The notes: generated by a model not told the origin, from the sequence alone. A stretch of DNA of 64,000 nt from Nocardioides sp. REDSEA-S33_B3 (GCA_001627335.1 LUPK01000014.1:27189-91188); one strand, 5' to 3'. Positions 25,989 through 34,931 are shown, counted from the first letter of the stretch. Numbers and translations are program-made.

Positions 25989-26429
25989 ATGGCCACGAAA
26001 GACTCGGCCTCGAGCCCGCCAGACGATGGTGTGGCGAAGACTCCCGGTCGACAGAAGATCACTGCCCTCGTCGTCCTGCTGCTAGCGTCAGCAGGTGGTG
26101 GCTACTGGTTCCTGGTTCGTCCCGCACCTGAGCCTGCGGAGCCGGAGCCGGGCGAGGTACTTGCCCTCGAGGCCATCCAGGTCAACCTGGGGGCCGGTCA
26201 CTACCTCCGCGTCGGCATCGCCCTGCAGATGTCAGCGGAAGTGGTCGAGGAACTAGACGGGAGCAAGGCACTCGATGCCCTGATCAACGTCTACACCGGC
26301 GAGAAGGTCGAGGGGCTAGCCGAGCCTTCGCGACGTGAAGAACTCCGCGAGGTCCTGGTCGATCGGGTCGTCGAGCTGTACGAGGACGAGGTGCTTGACG
26401 TCTACATCACGGAGTTCGTGACTCAATGA
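25989..26429 (+). CDS. FliL-family membrane protein
   Basis: Protein of 146 residues with one N-terminal helix (ITALVVLLLASAGGGYWFLV), a Pro/Glu linker and a FliL domain: LEAIQVNLGAGHYLRVGIALQ and, at the end, VVELYEDEVLDVYITEFVTQ. FliL belongs to the flagellar stator region in motile bacteria; its fold resembles stomatin/SPFH domains. ATG behind GAAGGGA. No flagellar gene is nearby, and the gene sits behind a BlaI-type operator next to an IS256 remnant, so it is either displaced or works in another membrane process. Confidence 0.82.
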   Translation: MATKDSASSPPDDGVAKTPGRQKITALVVLLLASAGGGYWFLVRPAPEPAEPEPGEVLALEAIQVNLGAGHYLRVGIALQMSAEVVEELDGSKALDALINVYTGEKVEGLAEPSRREELREVLVDRVVELYEDEVLDVYITEFVTQ

Positions 26430-26815
26430 CGGACCGCGCCCGGTCGGCTCACAACTCGACCCGACACCGGGTCCCGCGAAGTCGCCCGGGTCGTCGCGCC
26501 GGGCAGCCCACGCCGGGTCGCCACGCCCAGCGGGCGCCTAGGCACCCCCAAGACGGCCGCTCCGTCGGCGATGGCCAGGCTGGCCAGCAATCGTCCTTCA
26601 GCCGCCGGGGCGGCGATGCGCGCAGCGATCTTTACCGTGGTGCCGCGCCAGACGTCTCTTCGCGGAACGGCGGGGCTGTGGTGAAGCCCTTGCCCGCAGC
26701 GCGGGAAAGGCGTCAATCGCCTGGCTCCCACTTCTTGCTCCGATGCGACCTGGCGAGGCGGCCCTCGTCGTGGTTTTCGGGGCCTCAACGCGACACGGTT
26801 GGGACTTCTGCACGA
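26430..26815. other. Spacer without a supported gene
   Basis: Between the FliL-like gene and the transposase remnant. Open frames exist on both strands, but their products are Arg/Pro-rich without recognisable domains or ribosome binding sites. I see no clear terminator or insertion-sequence end. Confidence 0.6.
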
Positions 26816-27959
26816 TCAGGTGACATCTGACGCGAAGACATGCTCGGCCAGGACAGCGCCGACGAGGCGGACGATGGCCTCGCGGGTGGGGAAGATCCCG
26901 ACGGCGTCGGTGCGGCGACGATCTCGCGGTTGAGTCGCTCGGCGGGGTTGTTGGACCAGATCTGGGTCCACACGTCCTTAGGGAAGTCGGTGAAGGCCAG
27001 GATGTCAGCCCGGGCGCCGTCGAGGTGGTCGTGGACCGCTGGGAGCTTTTCGGCGACGTAGTCCAGCAACCGGTCGAACTGGGCGTGCACGGCAGTGGCG
27101 TCAGGCTGGTCGTAGACGCTGTGCAGCATCGCCTTGACCGCTGGCCACATCGACTTCGGCGTCACCGACAGCAGGTCGCTGCGTAGTGGGTGCGGCACCG
27201 TTGCCAGGCCGCGCCGGGCAGGTTGGCTCCGACCGCGTCGACCAGGCCGGGGTGGGCGTCACTGGTCACGAGCCGGACCCCGGTCAGGCCGCGTACTGTG
27301 AGGTCGGCGAAGAATTCGTTCCACGCCGCACCCGTTTCGGATGTGGCTACGCGCATGCCGACGACCTCGCGGTGGCCGTCGCCGTTGACACCGGTCGCCA
27401 GCAGCACCACGGCGTTGATGAGCCGTCCGCCCTCGCGGACCTTCATCGTCAGAGCGTCGGCTGCGACGAAGGTGAACGGGCCAGCGGCATCCAGGGGGCG
27501 GTGACGGAACTGCTCGACGTGCTCGTCGAGCTCAGCGGCCATCCGCGAGACCTGCGACTTCGACAGCGAGTCGATGCCGAGGGTCTTGACCAGCTTGTCC
27601 ATCCGCCGGGTGGAAACGCCGGCGAGATAGCAGTCCGCGACCGCGGTGATCAACGCGGTCTCTGCCCTCTTGCGGCGCTCGAGCAGCCACTCGGGGAAGT
27701 AGGTGCCCTTGCGGAGCTTGGGGATCGCCACATCGATGGTGCCGACCCGGGTGTCGAGGTCGCGATGGCGGTAGCCGTTGCGCTGCGCCATCCGGCCCGG
27801 GGAGGGGCGGCCGTACTCGGCGCCGAGGACCGCGTCGGCATCAGCGGACAGCAGGGCGTTGATCATCGTCTGCAGCAGCGATCGCATCAGATCCGGGGAC
27901 GCTTCGGCGAGGGCTTCGCCGAGCAGGCGCGCAGGGTCGACAATGTGGGCAGCGGTCAT
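26816..27959 (-). pseudogene. IS256-family transposase with two frameshifts
   Basis: Mutator/IS256-type DDE transposase. From ATG 27959 the frame encodes TMINALLSADADAVLGAEYG, the first Asp in VAADALTMKV and the second in TSDAHPGLVDAV, then shifts near 27180 (after RCRTHYA). The next frame continues with DLLSVTPKSMWPAVKAML and the catalytic Glu in [11 protein letters not shown], then shifts again near 26925, after which the third frame gives [20 protein letters not shown] and stops at 26816. Each shift looks like loss of one base. The C-terminus also seems shortened. It is unlikely to be active. I could not define terminal inverted repeats. Confidence 0.88.
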
Positions 27960-28726
27960 CGTGATGACTCCGTTCGAGTGAGCTGTAGGAGGTGAACTCG
28001 AAAGGATCACGCGGTGGCCGCGCCCACGTCTGCCGTACACGCCGGCGACGATCTCGGCGACCGCGTTACACCACTATCGGCGACTCAACTGAGCCTGCGC
28101 CGGCTAGGCGGTCGGGGGCCGCCTGCTTCACCGCCTATAAGCCGTGAAAGCTCAGGCGATCCGTGCACCAGACCCGCCCGACCCGTTACCGACTCCCGGT
28201 CTTCGCGGCAGTCAGGAGGCGGTCCGGCGCGGAAACGCACCGTAATCATTCCGGCGGTCGGTGCCACCGCCTCGGCCGGGCATCGTCTCTGTCGACGGTT
28301 CGGACCCGCCGACTGCGCAGGAGCATCCTGATGAGGCGTGACTCCGTCCGCGAGCCGCGGATCCAGGAAGGATGCCGCTCAGTCGTACGAGGCCCGGCTT
28401 GGCGAGGGACAGGGCTCCCAATGAACCCCGCTGACCTGCGGAGCAGCCGCGTCCCAGGCCAAACGGTGAAGGCTCCTCGAAGACGGCTCAACAACAAAGG
28501 CCGCATGGCAGCCCGGCGGGGCGGTCCACGGAAGCGCGAGGCGCCAAGTGAGATCACGCGAGAACTCGAAGGCCACGTCGGCGCTGAGCCTGTTCAGTAG
28601 CCGCGCCGCTTCAACTTGTTTCTGGTTGCAGCTGGGAGTGGGGCCGGTGAGCCGCGCAACCAATGGTGCGCTGAGCAGATGCACCCGCGCAGTTGCGGTG
28701 TCCCAGGGAACCGCGAGCTCGACTCG
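27960..28726. other. Gene-poor stretch next to the transposase remnant
   Basis: Includes the sequence upstream of the transposase start. Frames across 28160-28700 on both strands lack domains, plausible starts or coding character. Nothing further can be supported. Confidence 0.55.
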
Positions 28727-29008
28727 CTAGGTCTGGGGGTTCTCGGGGTAGTAGGGCTGGCCTGCGTAGTGAACGGCAGCGCAGGCGACAGAGTCTGCGA
28801 ACCCGGTCTCTTCTGCCACCGGGGAATCTCCTGCTGGGCAACGGAGTGAACATGCCGTCGTCGTCGAGGACGAAAACCAGCCCGGACACCAGTTCGACGG
28901 TGCGTCGCAGCCGTTCCGCTGCCTCCGAGCACGTGATCGGTACGCCGTGGCGTGCAACATTCCGGGCGGCCTCCGCCGTTCGTCGACGTCGGTGCGAGGG
29001 GTGCTCAT
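28727..29008 (-). pseudogene. Small gene of unknown function, probably double-frameshifted
   Basis: An open frame of 93 codons starts at ATG 29008 behind GGGGAGG, overlapping the previous gene by ATGA, and ends at TAG 28727. The first 11 residues (MSTPRTDVDER) and the last 35 (SPVAEETGFADSVACAAVHYAG...PENPQT) look protein-like, but the middle does not. In another frame the middle reads TAEAARNVARHG, then CSEAAERLRRTVELVSGLVF and VLDDDG, far more plausible. Two compensating shifts would explain this. No family is recognised. Sequencing error is an alternative. Confidence 0.45.
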
Positions 29009-29160
29009 TCCTGGCCTCCCCACAGTAGGTCGAGGTCGGGTTCGTGGATGACGTCAAGGCGCTTGTCGGCGGCGTAGGCCGCGGGCTCGGGCACGACCAG
29101 GCGTCGCAGCTGTCGCTCGGTGGCGCTGTGTTGCACCGGGGTGTCGTCGTCGTGGTTCAT
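29005..29160 (-). CDS. 51-residue hypothetical protein
   Basis: Short acidic protein starting MNHDDDTPVQHSATERQLRR, with RLVVPEPAAYAADKRLDVIHEPDLDLLWGG near the end. A strong GAGGAGG precedes the ATG; the stop overlaps the next ATG. It is third in an ssb-DUF4192-orf51 unit read leftward. No domain is recognised. Gene status rests on the ribosome binding site and tight spacing. Confidence 0.65.
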   Translation of the reverse strand: MNHDDDTPVQHSATERQLRRLVVPEPAAYAADKRLDVIHEPDLDLLWGGQE

Positions 29161-29171
29161 CGGGGTCCTCC

Positions 29172-30200
29172 TCAGCGGCCCGGGGTCGGGCGGTCGGTGA
29201 CGGGCTGCGTGCCCGGGATGTCGCGCTGCTGGCCGGGTGGCTTGGGGACGAAGGACTCGTCTAGGTCGGCGGCGATGTCGCGCATCTGGGTCTGGTATCG
29301 CTCCCACTCGCGGGGGTGGATGCCGTTCTGCAAGGCCGAGGCGACGATGGCGGCCATGGAGCAGGGCCGGTCGGCGGGCACCTGGTCGAGCGCGCACCAG
29401 GCCTTGGCGCCGTCGCCGTGCAGCCAGCTGGCGAAGCCGAGCATGGAGGCCGGCGCCGCGCGGACCTCGTCCGGGCCGCGGCGGGTGAGGTCGGTCCAGA
29501 TGGCCATGTGGAAGGTGGAGTTCTCCCGACTCATGTCCTCCCAGAGCGCGTCCCGGGTGCTGATCGTCTCCAGCGCCACCAGCATCCGCGCGCCGTCGAC
29601 GTCGGAGAGCCGGTTGCCGTCGGCGTGGAACTGCTCGAGGCGGTCCAGTGCCCAGTCCCGCTCGAGGGCGGGAGGGCTGTCCGCGGCCGCGGCCCGGGCC
29701 GCGGGGAGGAGCTGGGCGATGGGCTCGCGGTCGCCGACCATCGAGGCGGCCAGGGACTCGCGGCTGGCGGCCGGCTGGGCGGCGCCGGTGAGCACGGTCG
29801 CGGCCGCGATCCGCTCAGCGGTCGAGGGGGTCTGCAGCCCGGTCTGGCCGGTGTTGAACTCGCGCCAGCGCTCGCCGTCGGACCACAGCCTGATGTGGGT
29901 GGTGATGCCGACGTCCTGGAGACGGTTGGACAGGTGCTGGCTGGCCAGCTCGGCGCTGCGGCGGTCCTCGGTGATGCAGATGATGGCGAGGCGGGCACCG
30001 GGCCGGGCGTGGCGGCCGTACGGGCCGCTGAGTGCGTCCCAGACCTCCTCGCGATCGGCGGCGGTCCGGGGCAGGTCGACGCGGGTGATCGGCAGTCCGG
30101 GCCGGAAGGGCACCAGGACGATCGACTCCTCGGGCTTGAAGCCGAGGACGTGCGGCACCGCGGCGAGCAGCTCGTCCGGGGACTGAACGACGAGATCCAT
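29172..30200 (-). CDS. DUF4192 domain protein
   Basis: Cytosolic protein of 342 residues. The opening VVQSPDELLAAVPHVLGFKPEESIVLVPFR is the hallmark of DUF4192, a family of unknown function frequent in actinobacterial chromosomes and mobile elements. The ATG follows GGAGG, 14 bases after the ssb stop. The rest is helical and rich in Ala, with a Pro-rich tail. Co-transcription with ssb suggests a DNA-related or element-maintenance role, which is inference only. Confidence 0.85.
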   Translation of the reverse strand: MDLVVQSPDELLAAVPHVLGFKPEESIVLVPFRPGLPITRVDLPRTAADREEVWDALSGPYGRHARPGARLAIICITEDRRSAELASQHLSNRLQDVGITTHIRLWSDGERWREFNTGQTGLQTPSTAERIAAATVLTGAAQPAASRESLAASMVGDREPIAQLLPAARAAAADSPPALERDWALDRLEQFHADGNRLSDVDGARMLVALETISTRDALWEDMSRENSTFHMAIWTDLTRRGPDEVRAAPASMLGFASWLHGDGAKAWCALDQVPADRPCSMAAIVASALQNGIHPREWERYQTQMRDIAADLDESFVPKPPGQQRDIPGTQPVTDRPTPGR

Positions 30201-30214
30201 TGGAGCGAACCTCC

Positions 30215-30607
30215 TCAGCTGGCCTGGGCCGCGTGCGGGGCGCGGTCGATGCGCGCGGACACGTACTTGAGCGAGATGCCGACCTCGCCGAAGCGGTTGT
30301 CGACGACCACGACGTCCTTGGTGCGCTTCTCGCCGGTCTCCTTGTCCGGCCAGCTCTCGGTGCGCTCGAGGCCGTGGACGAAGATCGGGTCACCGGATCC
30401 GCAGCTGTCGTGTACGTGGGTGGCTGCCGAGCCGAAGATCTTGACGTTGTGGGCGGTGGGCTCGTCGCTGACCCACTCCCCCTGGTCGTTCTGGATCCGG
30501 CGGTTGACCAGGACGCGGCAGGTGACGAACGGCTTGTTGTTCTCCCGGGTGTGGTGCAGCTCCGGTGCCTCGGCCAGGTTGCCGGCGAAGGTGACGGTGG
30601 TGGACAT
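30215..30607 (-). CDS. ssb: Single-stranded DNA-binding protein, element-type
   Basis: OB-fold protein of 130 residues: MSTTVTFAGNLAEAPELHHT, VTCRVLVNRRIQNDQGEW and a VKIFGSAATHVHDSCGSGDPIFVHG core. It lacks the acidic C-terminal tip (DDDIPF) of housekeeping SSB and ends APHAAQAS, so it probably does not recruit the usual repair partners and belongs to the integrative or plasmid backbone. AGGAGG precedes the ATG and is partly inside a 14-bp inverted repeat that could mask it. Confidence 0.88.
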   Translation of the reverse strand: MSTTVTFAGNLAEAPELHHTRENNKPFVTCRVLVNRRIQNDQGEWVSDEPTAHNVKIFGSAATHVHDSCGSGDPIFVHGLERTESWPDKETGEKRTKDVVVVDNRFGEVGISLKYVSARIDRAPHAAQAS

Positions 30608-30615
30608 GGCTTCCT

Positions 30616-30659
30616 CCTAGGTGACTGCGAGACGTTGATCGGTCCCGCAGTCACCTAGG
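30616..30659 (-). promoter_or_regulatory. 14-bp hairpin in the ssb leader overlapping its ribosome binding site
   Basis: CCTAGGTGACTGCG (30616-30629) pairs perfectly with CGCAGTCACCTAGG (30646-30659) over a 16-base loop. In the ssb mRNA the downstream arm runs into AGGAGG, so folding would hide part of it. It may also be a DNA operator for a dimeric protein. Confidence 0.7.
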
Positions 30660-30755
30660 TGTCATCCAGGCCCGGCAGCGATCACACCGGCCGAAGTCGT
30701 TTCCACCGCTCGAGCTCGGCGGGCGGCCAGCGGGAGATCACCCAGGGGACGCAGA

Positions 30756-30794
30756 AGCGCCCCGACCGGCTCTCGGGTACCGGATCGGGGCGCT
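30756..30794 (-). terminator. Probable terminator after the 30849-31304 gene
   Basis: AGCGCCCCGA / TCGGGGCGCT, 10 perfect base pairs with an inner CCGG pairing, 55 bases past the stop. No clear U tract follows. Confidence 0.55.
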
Positions 30795-30848
30795 GGGAAG
30801 CACGCTAGGACGAGGTGCCGACCCAACTGCCGGCGTCGTCCTCGCCGG

Positions 30849-31304
30849 CTACCGGGCAGGCCGGCGCCGCGGCGGTCGGTTGCTGAGCTTCTGCGGTGGC
30901 GGCGGCAGGTCGCGGCCCAGCCGCCGGCGGGCCTCCTCGGCCGCGGCGATCACTGCCTCCTGGGCGAACGCCGAGCGGGCGAGCATCCGGCCGAGCTCCT
31001 GACGGTCGGCCACGAGCGCGTCTTCGACCGCCTCGATGGTCGAGGCGGGCAGGTCGTGCTTCTTGTTGAAGCTCTTGCGGGTCACGCTGACCAGGGCGGG
31101 ATGCTTCTCACCCGCGGCCGCGAGTTCGGACCGCTGCTGAGGTGAGCGCCGGGCGTGGAGTTCGAGCGCCTGGGCGAGCCAGCCGACGAACGAGCCGGGT
31201 GACTCGGCGTCGGTGTCCAGGTCTGCGAGGTAGGCCGATCGTGCGAGGTCCCACACGCCGGGTTTCCAGTAGATCCCGACCGGGATCGTGGTCTGGCTCG
31301 TCAC
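30849..31304 (-). CDS. Hypothetical protein of the element backbone
   Basis: Protein of 151 residues, mostly helical and Ala/Arg-rich, with a basic Pro/Arg tail (KLSNRPPRRRPAR). The N-terminal part contains VGIYWKPGVWDLARSAYLADLD, and the middle VTRKSFNKKHDLPASTIEAVEDALV suggests a DNA-binding or regulatory helical fold. GTG start behind GGGGAG. It is divergent from the ParB-like gene and may regulate it. No family name can be given. Confidence 0.65.
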   Translation of the reverse strand: MTSQTTIPVGIYWKPGVWDLARSAYLADLDTDAESPGSFVGWLAQALELHARRSPQQRSELAAAGEKHPALVSVTRKSFNKKHDLPASTIEAVEDALVADRQELGRMLARSAFAQEAVIAAAEEARRRLGRDLPPPPQKLSNRPPRRRPAR

Positions 31305-31613
31305 CTGATCACTCCCCTGGTGTCGTCCGCCGGCGTCGAGCTGCTGCGGCTAACACCAACGCCGCTGCATTCCCGGTCGAGGCCCTGCTCAGCCGTTCCC
31401 ACCCTCGCTCGATTCCTTCCGTTCCAGCCAGCTACGAGGTGCAGCCGCGCCGCGCCGCCGCAGCAGAGTCCGCGCCCGTGAGGCCGGGCTTTCCCCACCC
31501 TCGCCGGGCGCCCACCTTTCCACAGGTTCGCCCTGTGGCCCGGTAGGCGTCGGCCCCCGCTGGGAGACTTAGTCCTGTCAGTTCTTTCTATTCTACTCAC
31601 GGAGGACAGCCGC
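31305..31613. promoter_or_regulatory. Divergent intergenic region upstream of the ParB-like gene
   Basis: About 310 bases without a supported gene. The last 45 bases before the ParB-like start are AT-rich for this genome (GTCAGTTCTTTCTATTCTAC) and end in GGAGG, so they likely hold its promoter. No repeated parS-like site is obvious. Confidence 0.5.
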
Positions 31614-33203
31614 ATGACCCACACCATCCAGACCCCCGCCGACACCGCCGCCGACGAGGCCACCGAGGCCGCCGAGCCCGTCCAGGCTGAGGAGTTCCTG
31701 TACCTCGACCCCGCCGAGATCATCATCGGCAGCAACGTCCGGACCGACCTGCGCCCCGACCACAAGGAGTTCCGCAAGTCGATCAAGGAGCGCGGCGTGC
31801 TGGAGGCCGTCACGGTCTACTGCAACGAGGCCGGCCAGTACGTCCTGCTGCGCGGCCAGCGCCGCACCGTGACCGCCGCCGAGGTCGGCACCCCCACCGG
31901 CCTGATCCCGGCCCGCGTCGTGCCCCAGCCCGCCGACGCCGACCGGATCGGTGACCAGATGGTGGAGAACATTCACCGCGCCGGGATGCGCGAGGCCGAG
32001 ATCGTCGCTGGCGTGGAGCAGCTGGCCCTGCTCGGCGTGAGCGCCGCGCAGATCGCCAAGCGCACCAGCATCGACCGCCCGACCGTGAACGCCGCCCTGG
32101 CGGTCACCAAGGCCGACCAGAGCCGCAACCGGCTCGACTCCGGTGACCTGACGTTGGAGGAGGCCGCGATCTTCGCCGAGTTCGAGCACGACCCCGAGGC
32201 CGTGCAGCGCCTGGAGAACGCCAAGCGGTGGCGTCGCTCGCTCGCCCACGAGGCCCAGCGGCTGCGCGACGAGGCCGCCGAGCGCGAGGCCGACGCCGCC
32301 GAGGTCGAGCGGCTGCGCGCCGAGGGCCTGCCGGTGCTGAGCGCCGAGGAGGTCGCGGAGGCCGACGAGGTGCTGCGCATCGAGCGGCTGGTCACCGAGG
32401 ACGGCGAGCCGCTGCCCGAGGAGGAGTGGCCCAACGTTCCCGGCGCTCGCGTCCAGGTCGTCAAGGAGTGGGTCTACCCCGAGGACGAGTACGACGAGGA
32501 GAGCGAGGACGGCAGCGACGAGGAGGACGACGATTACGAGCCCGCCGAGCCCTACCAGCAGTACGTGCCGGTGTGGGTCGTCACCGACCTCGCCGCCTCC
32601 GGCCTGCGTCGTCGCGGCGGCGGGTCCGGCAGCACCACCGCCGACAGCGGGGACGAGAGCGAGAGCGAGGAGGATGTCGAGGCCCGCCGTGAGGAGCGCC
32701 GCCGCGTGATCGCCAACAACAAGGCCTGGGCGAGCGCGGAGACGGTGCGCCGCGAGTGGCTGGCCGGGTTCGTGGCCCGCAAGACCGCCCCGAAGGGAGC
32801 CGAGGCCCTGATCTGCGAGGCCGTCGTCACCGGCCACCACTCGCTGAGCAAGGCCATGGACCACCGGCACCCGATGATCTTCACGCTGCTCGGGATCGAC
32901 GTCCCGACCGGCTACTACGGCGCGGGCCACGACGAGTGCCACAAGATCGCCACCAAGGCGAGCACGCCGAAGGCCGCGACCATGACCACCCTCGCCGCGA
33001 TCGTCGCCGCGTGGGAGGCCACGACCGGCAAGCACTCGTGGCGCAACCCGACCGCGTGGGATTCCCGCGTGCTCGGCGCGCTCGTGGAGTGGGGCTACCA
33101 GCCCAGCGAGGTCGAGCGGATCCTGCTCGGCGAAGAGCCGCAGCCGAGCACCGAGGACGACAGCGACGACGACGCCGACGAGGCCAGCGACAGCGCCACC
33201 TGA
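31614..33203 (+). CDS. ParB/RepB-like nuclease-fold protein with long acidic insert
   Basis: Protein of 529 residues. Residues about 30-170 form a ParB N-terminal and helix-turn-helix module: LDPAEIIIGSNVRTD, VLLRGQRRTVTAAEV, DRIGDQMVENIHRAGM and LLGVSAAQIAKRTSIDRPTVNAAL. A helical Glu/Arg stretch (205-275) and a very acidic segment (about 289-312, many Asp/Glu) follow, then a C-terminal domain with an HHSLSKAMDHRHPM motif and an acidic tail. ATG behind GGAGG. It is much longer than chromosomal ParB and has no ParA beside it, so a role in element maintenance or regulation is likelier than segregation. Confidence 0.82.
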   Translation: MTHTIQTPADTAADEATEAAEPVQAEEFLYLDPAEIIIGSNVRTDLRPDHKEFRKSIKERGVLEAVTVYCNEAGQYVLLRGQRRTVTAAEVGTPTGLIPARVVPQPADADRIGDQMVENIHRAGMREAEIVAGVEQLALLGVSAAQIAKRTSIDRPTVNAALAVTKADQSRNRLDSGDLTLEEAAIFAEFEHDPEAVQRLENAKRWRRSLAHEAQRLRDEAAEREADAAEVERLRAEGLPVLSAEEVAEADEVLRIERLVTEDGEPLPEEEWPNVPGARVQVVKEWVYPEDEYDEESEDGSDEEDDDYEPAEPYQQYVPVWVVTDLAASGLRRRGGGSGSTTADSGDESESEEDVEARREERRRVIANNKAWASAETVRREWLAGFVARKTAPKGAEALICEAVVTGHHSLSKAMDHRHPMIFTLLGIDVPTGYYGAGHDECHKIATKASTPKAATMTTLAAIVAAWEATTGKHSWRNPTAWDSRVLGALVEWGYQPSEVERILLGEEPQPSTEDDSDDDADEASDSAT

Positions 33204-33318
33204 TCGGCTCCCCCTCCCCCACCTGAGGGCGGTTCTTCCTGTGGAGAACCGCCTAAGTGGAATAGAAACCATAGAATGAAGTCAGATCGTTTGATTCCGA
33301 CACAGGGAGGACCCCGAC

Positions 33319-34323
33319 ATGTCACACGAGATCGAGACCCACGGCACGCAGGCAGCAGCCGTCTTCGCCCGCAAGGACGCCTGGCACCGGCTGGGCACCA
33401 CCGTCCGTGACCGCGCGTTCACCGCCGAGGAGGCCATGAGGCTCGGCCACCTGGGCGGCTGGGACGTCCGCAAGTTGCCGCTCACCACCGCCGAGGTCAG
33501 CGAGGGCGGCGTCACCGCCATCGAGGTCCCCGGCTTCGCCACGGTGCGCACCAACCCGTTCACCGGAGCGCCCGAGGCGCTCGGCGTCGTCGGCGGCGGC
33601 TACACCCCGCTGCAGAACGAGGACCACGCCGAGTTCCTGAACCTGCTGGCCGACGAGTCGGGCGCGATCTTCGACACCGCCGGGTCGCTGCGCGGCGGGC
33701 GGCAGGTGTTCATCACGATGCAGCTGCCGGACTCGCTCACGGTCGGCGGCAGCGACCGCGTCGACCTCAACATCGCCGCGCTCAACAGCCACGACGGCTC
33801 AAGCGCGTTCCGCATCCTCGTCACCCCGGTCCGCGTCGTGTGCGCGAACACCCAGAGCGCGGCCCTGCGCAACCACGAGTCGTCGTTCTCGATCCGGCAC
33901 ACCCGCAACGCCAAGGCCGCCGTGCAGGCCGCCCGCGACGCGCTCGGGCTGACGTTCACCTACGTCGACGCGTTCCAGGTCGAGGCCGAGCGGCTGATCC
34001 AGCAGACCATGACCGACGCCGCGTTCGATGCCCTGATCGACGCCACGTTCGGCAAGGCCGAGGCCAACGCCACCAAGCGAGTCCGCGAGACCGAGCGCCG
34101 CCGCCGCTCCCGGCTGCACTGGCTGTTCGCCGACGCCGACACCCAGGCCGGCATCCGCGACACCGCGTGGGCCGGCTACCAGGCCGTGGCTGAGTACGTC
34201 GACCACTACGCCCCGGTCCGCACCAAGGGCGACGAGCACGCCGCCCGCGCCACGCGGGTGCTCACCAGCGACGACCCCGACCGGATCAAGCGCCGCGCCT
34301 GGACCGCGCTCGCCCCGGCCTGA
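33319..34323 (+). CDS. DUF932 (phage/plasmid TIGR03299-like) protein
   Basis: Protein of 334 residues matching the DUF932 family of plasmid and phage proteins: AWHRLGTTV near the start, GVVGGGYTPLQNEDHAEFL, and VRVVCANTQSAALRNHESSFSIRHT in the centre. Biochemical function is unknown. ATG after AGGGAGG; TAGAAT near 33273 could be a -10 element in an AT-rich spacer, implying its own promoter. It lies 115 bases after the ParB-like gene and before a cluster of small overlapping genes. Confidence 0.85.
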   Translation: MSHEIETHGTQAAAVFARKDAWHRLGTTVRDRAFTAEEAMRLGHLGGWDVRKLPLTTAEVSEGGVTAIEVPGFATVRTNPFTGAPEALGVVGGGYTPLQNEDHAEFLNLLADESGAIFDTAGSLRGGRQVFITMQLPDSLTVGGSDRVDLNIAALNSHDGSSAFRILVTPVRVVCANTQSAALRNHESSFSIRHTRNAKAAVQAARDALGLTFTYVDAFQVEAERLIQQTMTDAAFDALIDATFGKAEANATKRVRETERRRRSRLHWLFADADTQAGIRDTAWAGYQAVAEYVDHYAPVRTKGDEHAARATRVLTSDDPDRIKRRAWTALAPA

Positions 34324-34340
34324 CCGTCCGCCAGTTCCTG

Positions 34341-34378
34341 CGGTGGCGGGCTGAGACCCCGAGTCCGGCCCGCCACCG
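34341..34378 (+). terminator. Hairpin between the DUF932 gene and the small-gene cluster
   Basis: CGGTGGCGGGC (34341-34351) pairs with GCCCGCCACCG (34368-34378), 11 perfect base pairs. No U run, so partial termination or attenuation is as likely as a full stop. Confidence 0.55.
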
Positions 34379-34398
34379 GCTCAACCGAAGGAGGAGCC

Positions 34399-34695
34399 AT
34401 GACCGACACGACCACCCACGCCAGCGCCGCCCCGGCGACGCCCGACACCACGCCGGTGGAGTGGCACACCGTGGACGCCGACGACCGCTGGCCGGGTCGC
34501 TGGACCGCGCACACCGCCAGCGTCCACGCCCATGGGCGCATCTACCTGATCCGGATCACGCCCGGTGACCACGCGACCTACCTCGCCCCGGGGTTCTACG
34601 CCGACATCGGCGGCGGCTACGGGCAGCGCTGGGCGATCAACACCCGCACGCTCGACGAGGCCAAGCGCCGCGCGATCGAGGACGTCCTGCGATGA
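34399..34695 (+). CDS. 98-residue hypothetical protein
   Basis: Opens with a Thr/Ala-rich tail, then VEWHTVDADDRWPGRWTAHTASVHAHGRIYLIRI and GFYADIGGGYGQRWAINTRTLDEAKRRAIEDV, a small alpha/beta fold with regular Trp and Gly. GAAGGAGG precedes the ATG. It is the first of five genes each overlapping the next by ATGA. No family recognised. Confidence 0.72.
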   Translation: MTDTTTHASAAPATPDTTPVEWHTVDADDRWPGRWTAHTASVHAHGRIYLIRITPGDHATYLAPGFYADIGGGYGQRWAINTRTLDEAKRRAIEDVLR

Positions 34696-34931
34696 GCCAG
34701 CCGACCGCCACGCCCGCCGACGTCGACGCCAGCGCCGCCAAGGACCGGCACACCCTCAGCGAGACGGCCTGCGACCTGATCGTCATCGAGCACCGGCTGC
34801 GCGACGTACGCCGCTGGACCCCCGAGGCCGCCCGCGCCCACCTGGACGCGGCCCTGTCCAGTGTTGCCACGGCACTGGACGCCCTGCACGCCGAGCACAC
34901 CCACCGCACCACCGAACAGGAGCAGTTATGA
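34692..34931 (+). CDS. 79-residue hypothetical helical protein
   Basis: Mostly helical: LSETACDLIVIEHRLRDVRRWTPEAARAHLDAALSSVATALDAL, probably a helical hairpin that can dimerise. Overlaps neighbours at both ends by ATGA, which is the main evidence for being translated. Unknown function. Confidence 0.68.
   Translation: MSQPTATPADVDASAAKDRHTLSETACDLIVIEHRLRDVRRWTPEAARAHLDAALSSVATALDALHAEHTHRTTEQEQL

Noticed and set aside
26426..26830. A gene between the FliL-like gene and the transposase
   Set aside because: Candidate products on both strands are low complexity with no ribosome binding site.
31614..33203. Chromosomal partition locus
   Set aside because: No ParA partner and no cluster of parS sites; the neighbours are mobile-element genes.
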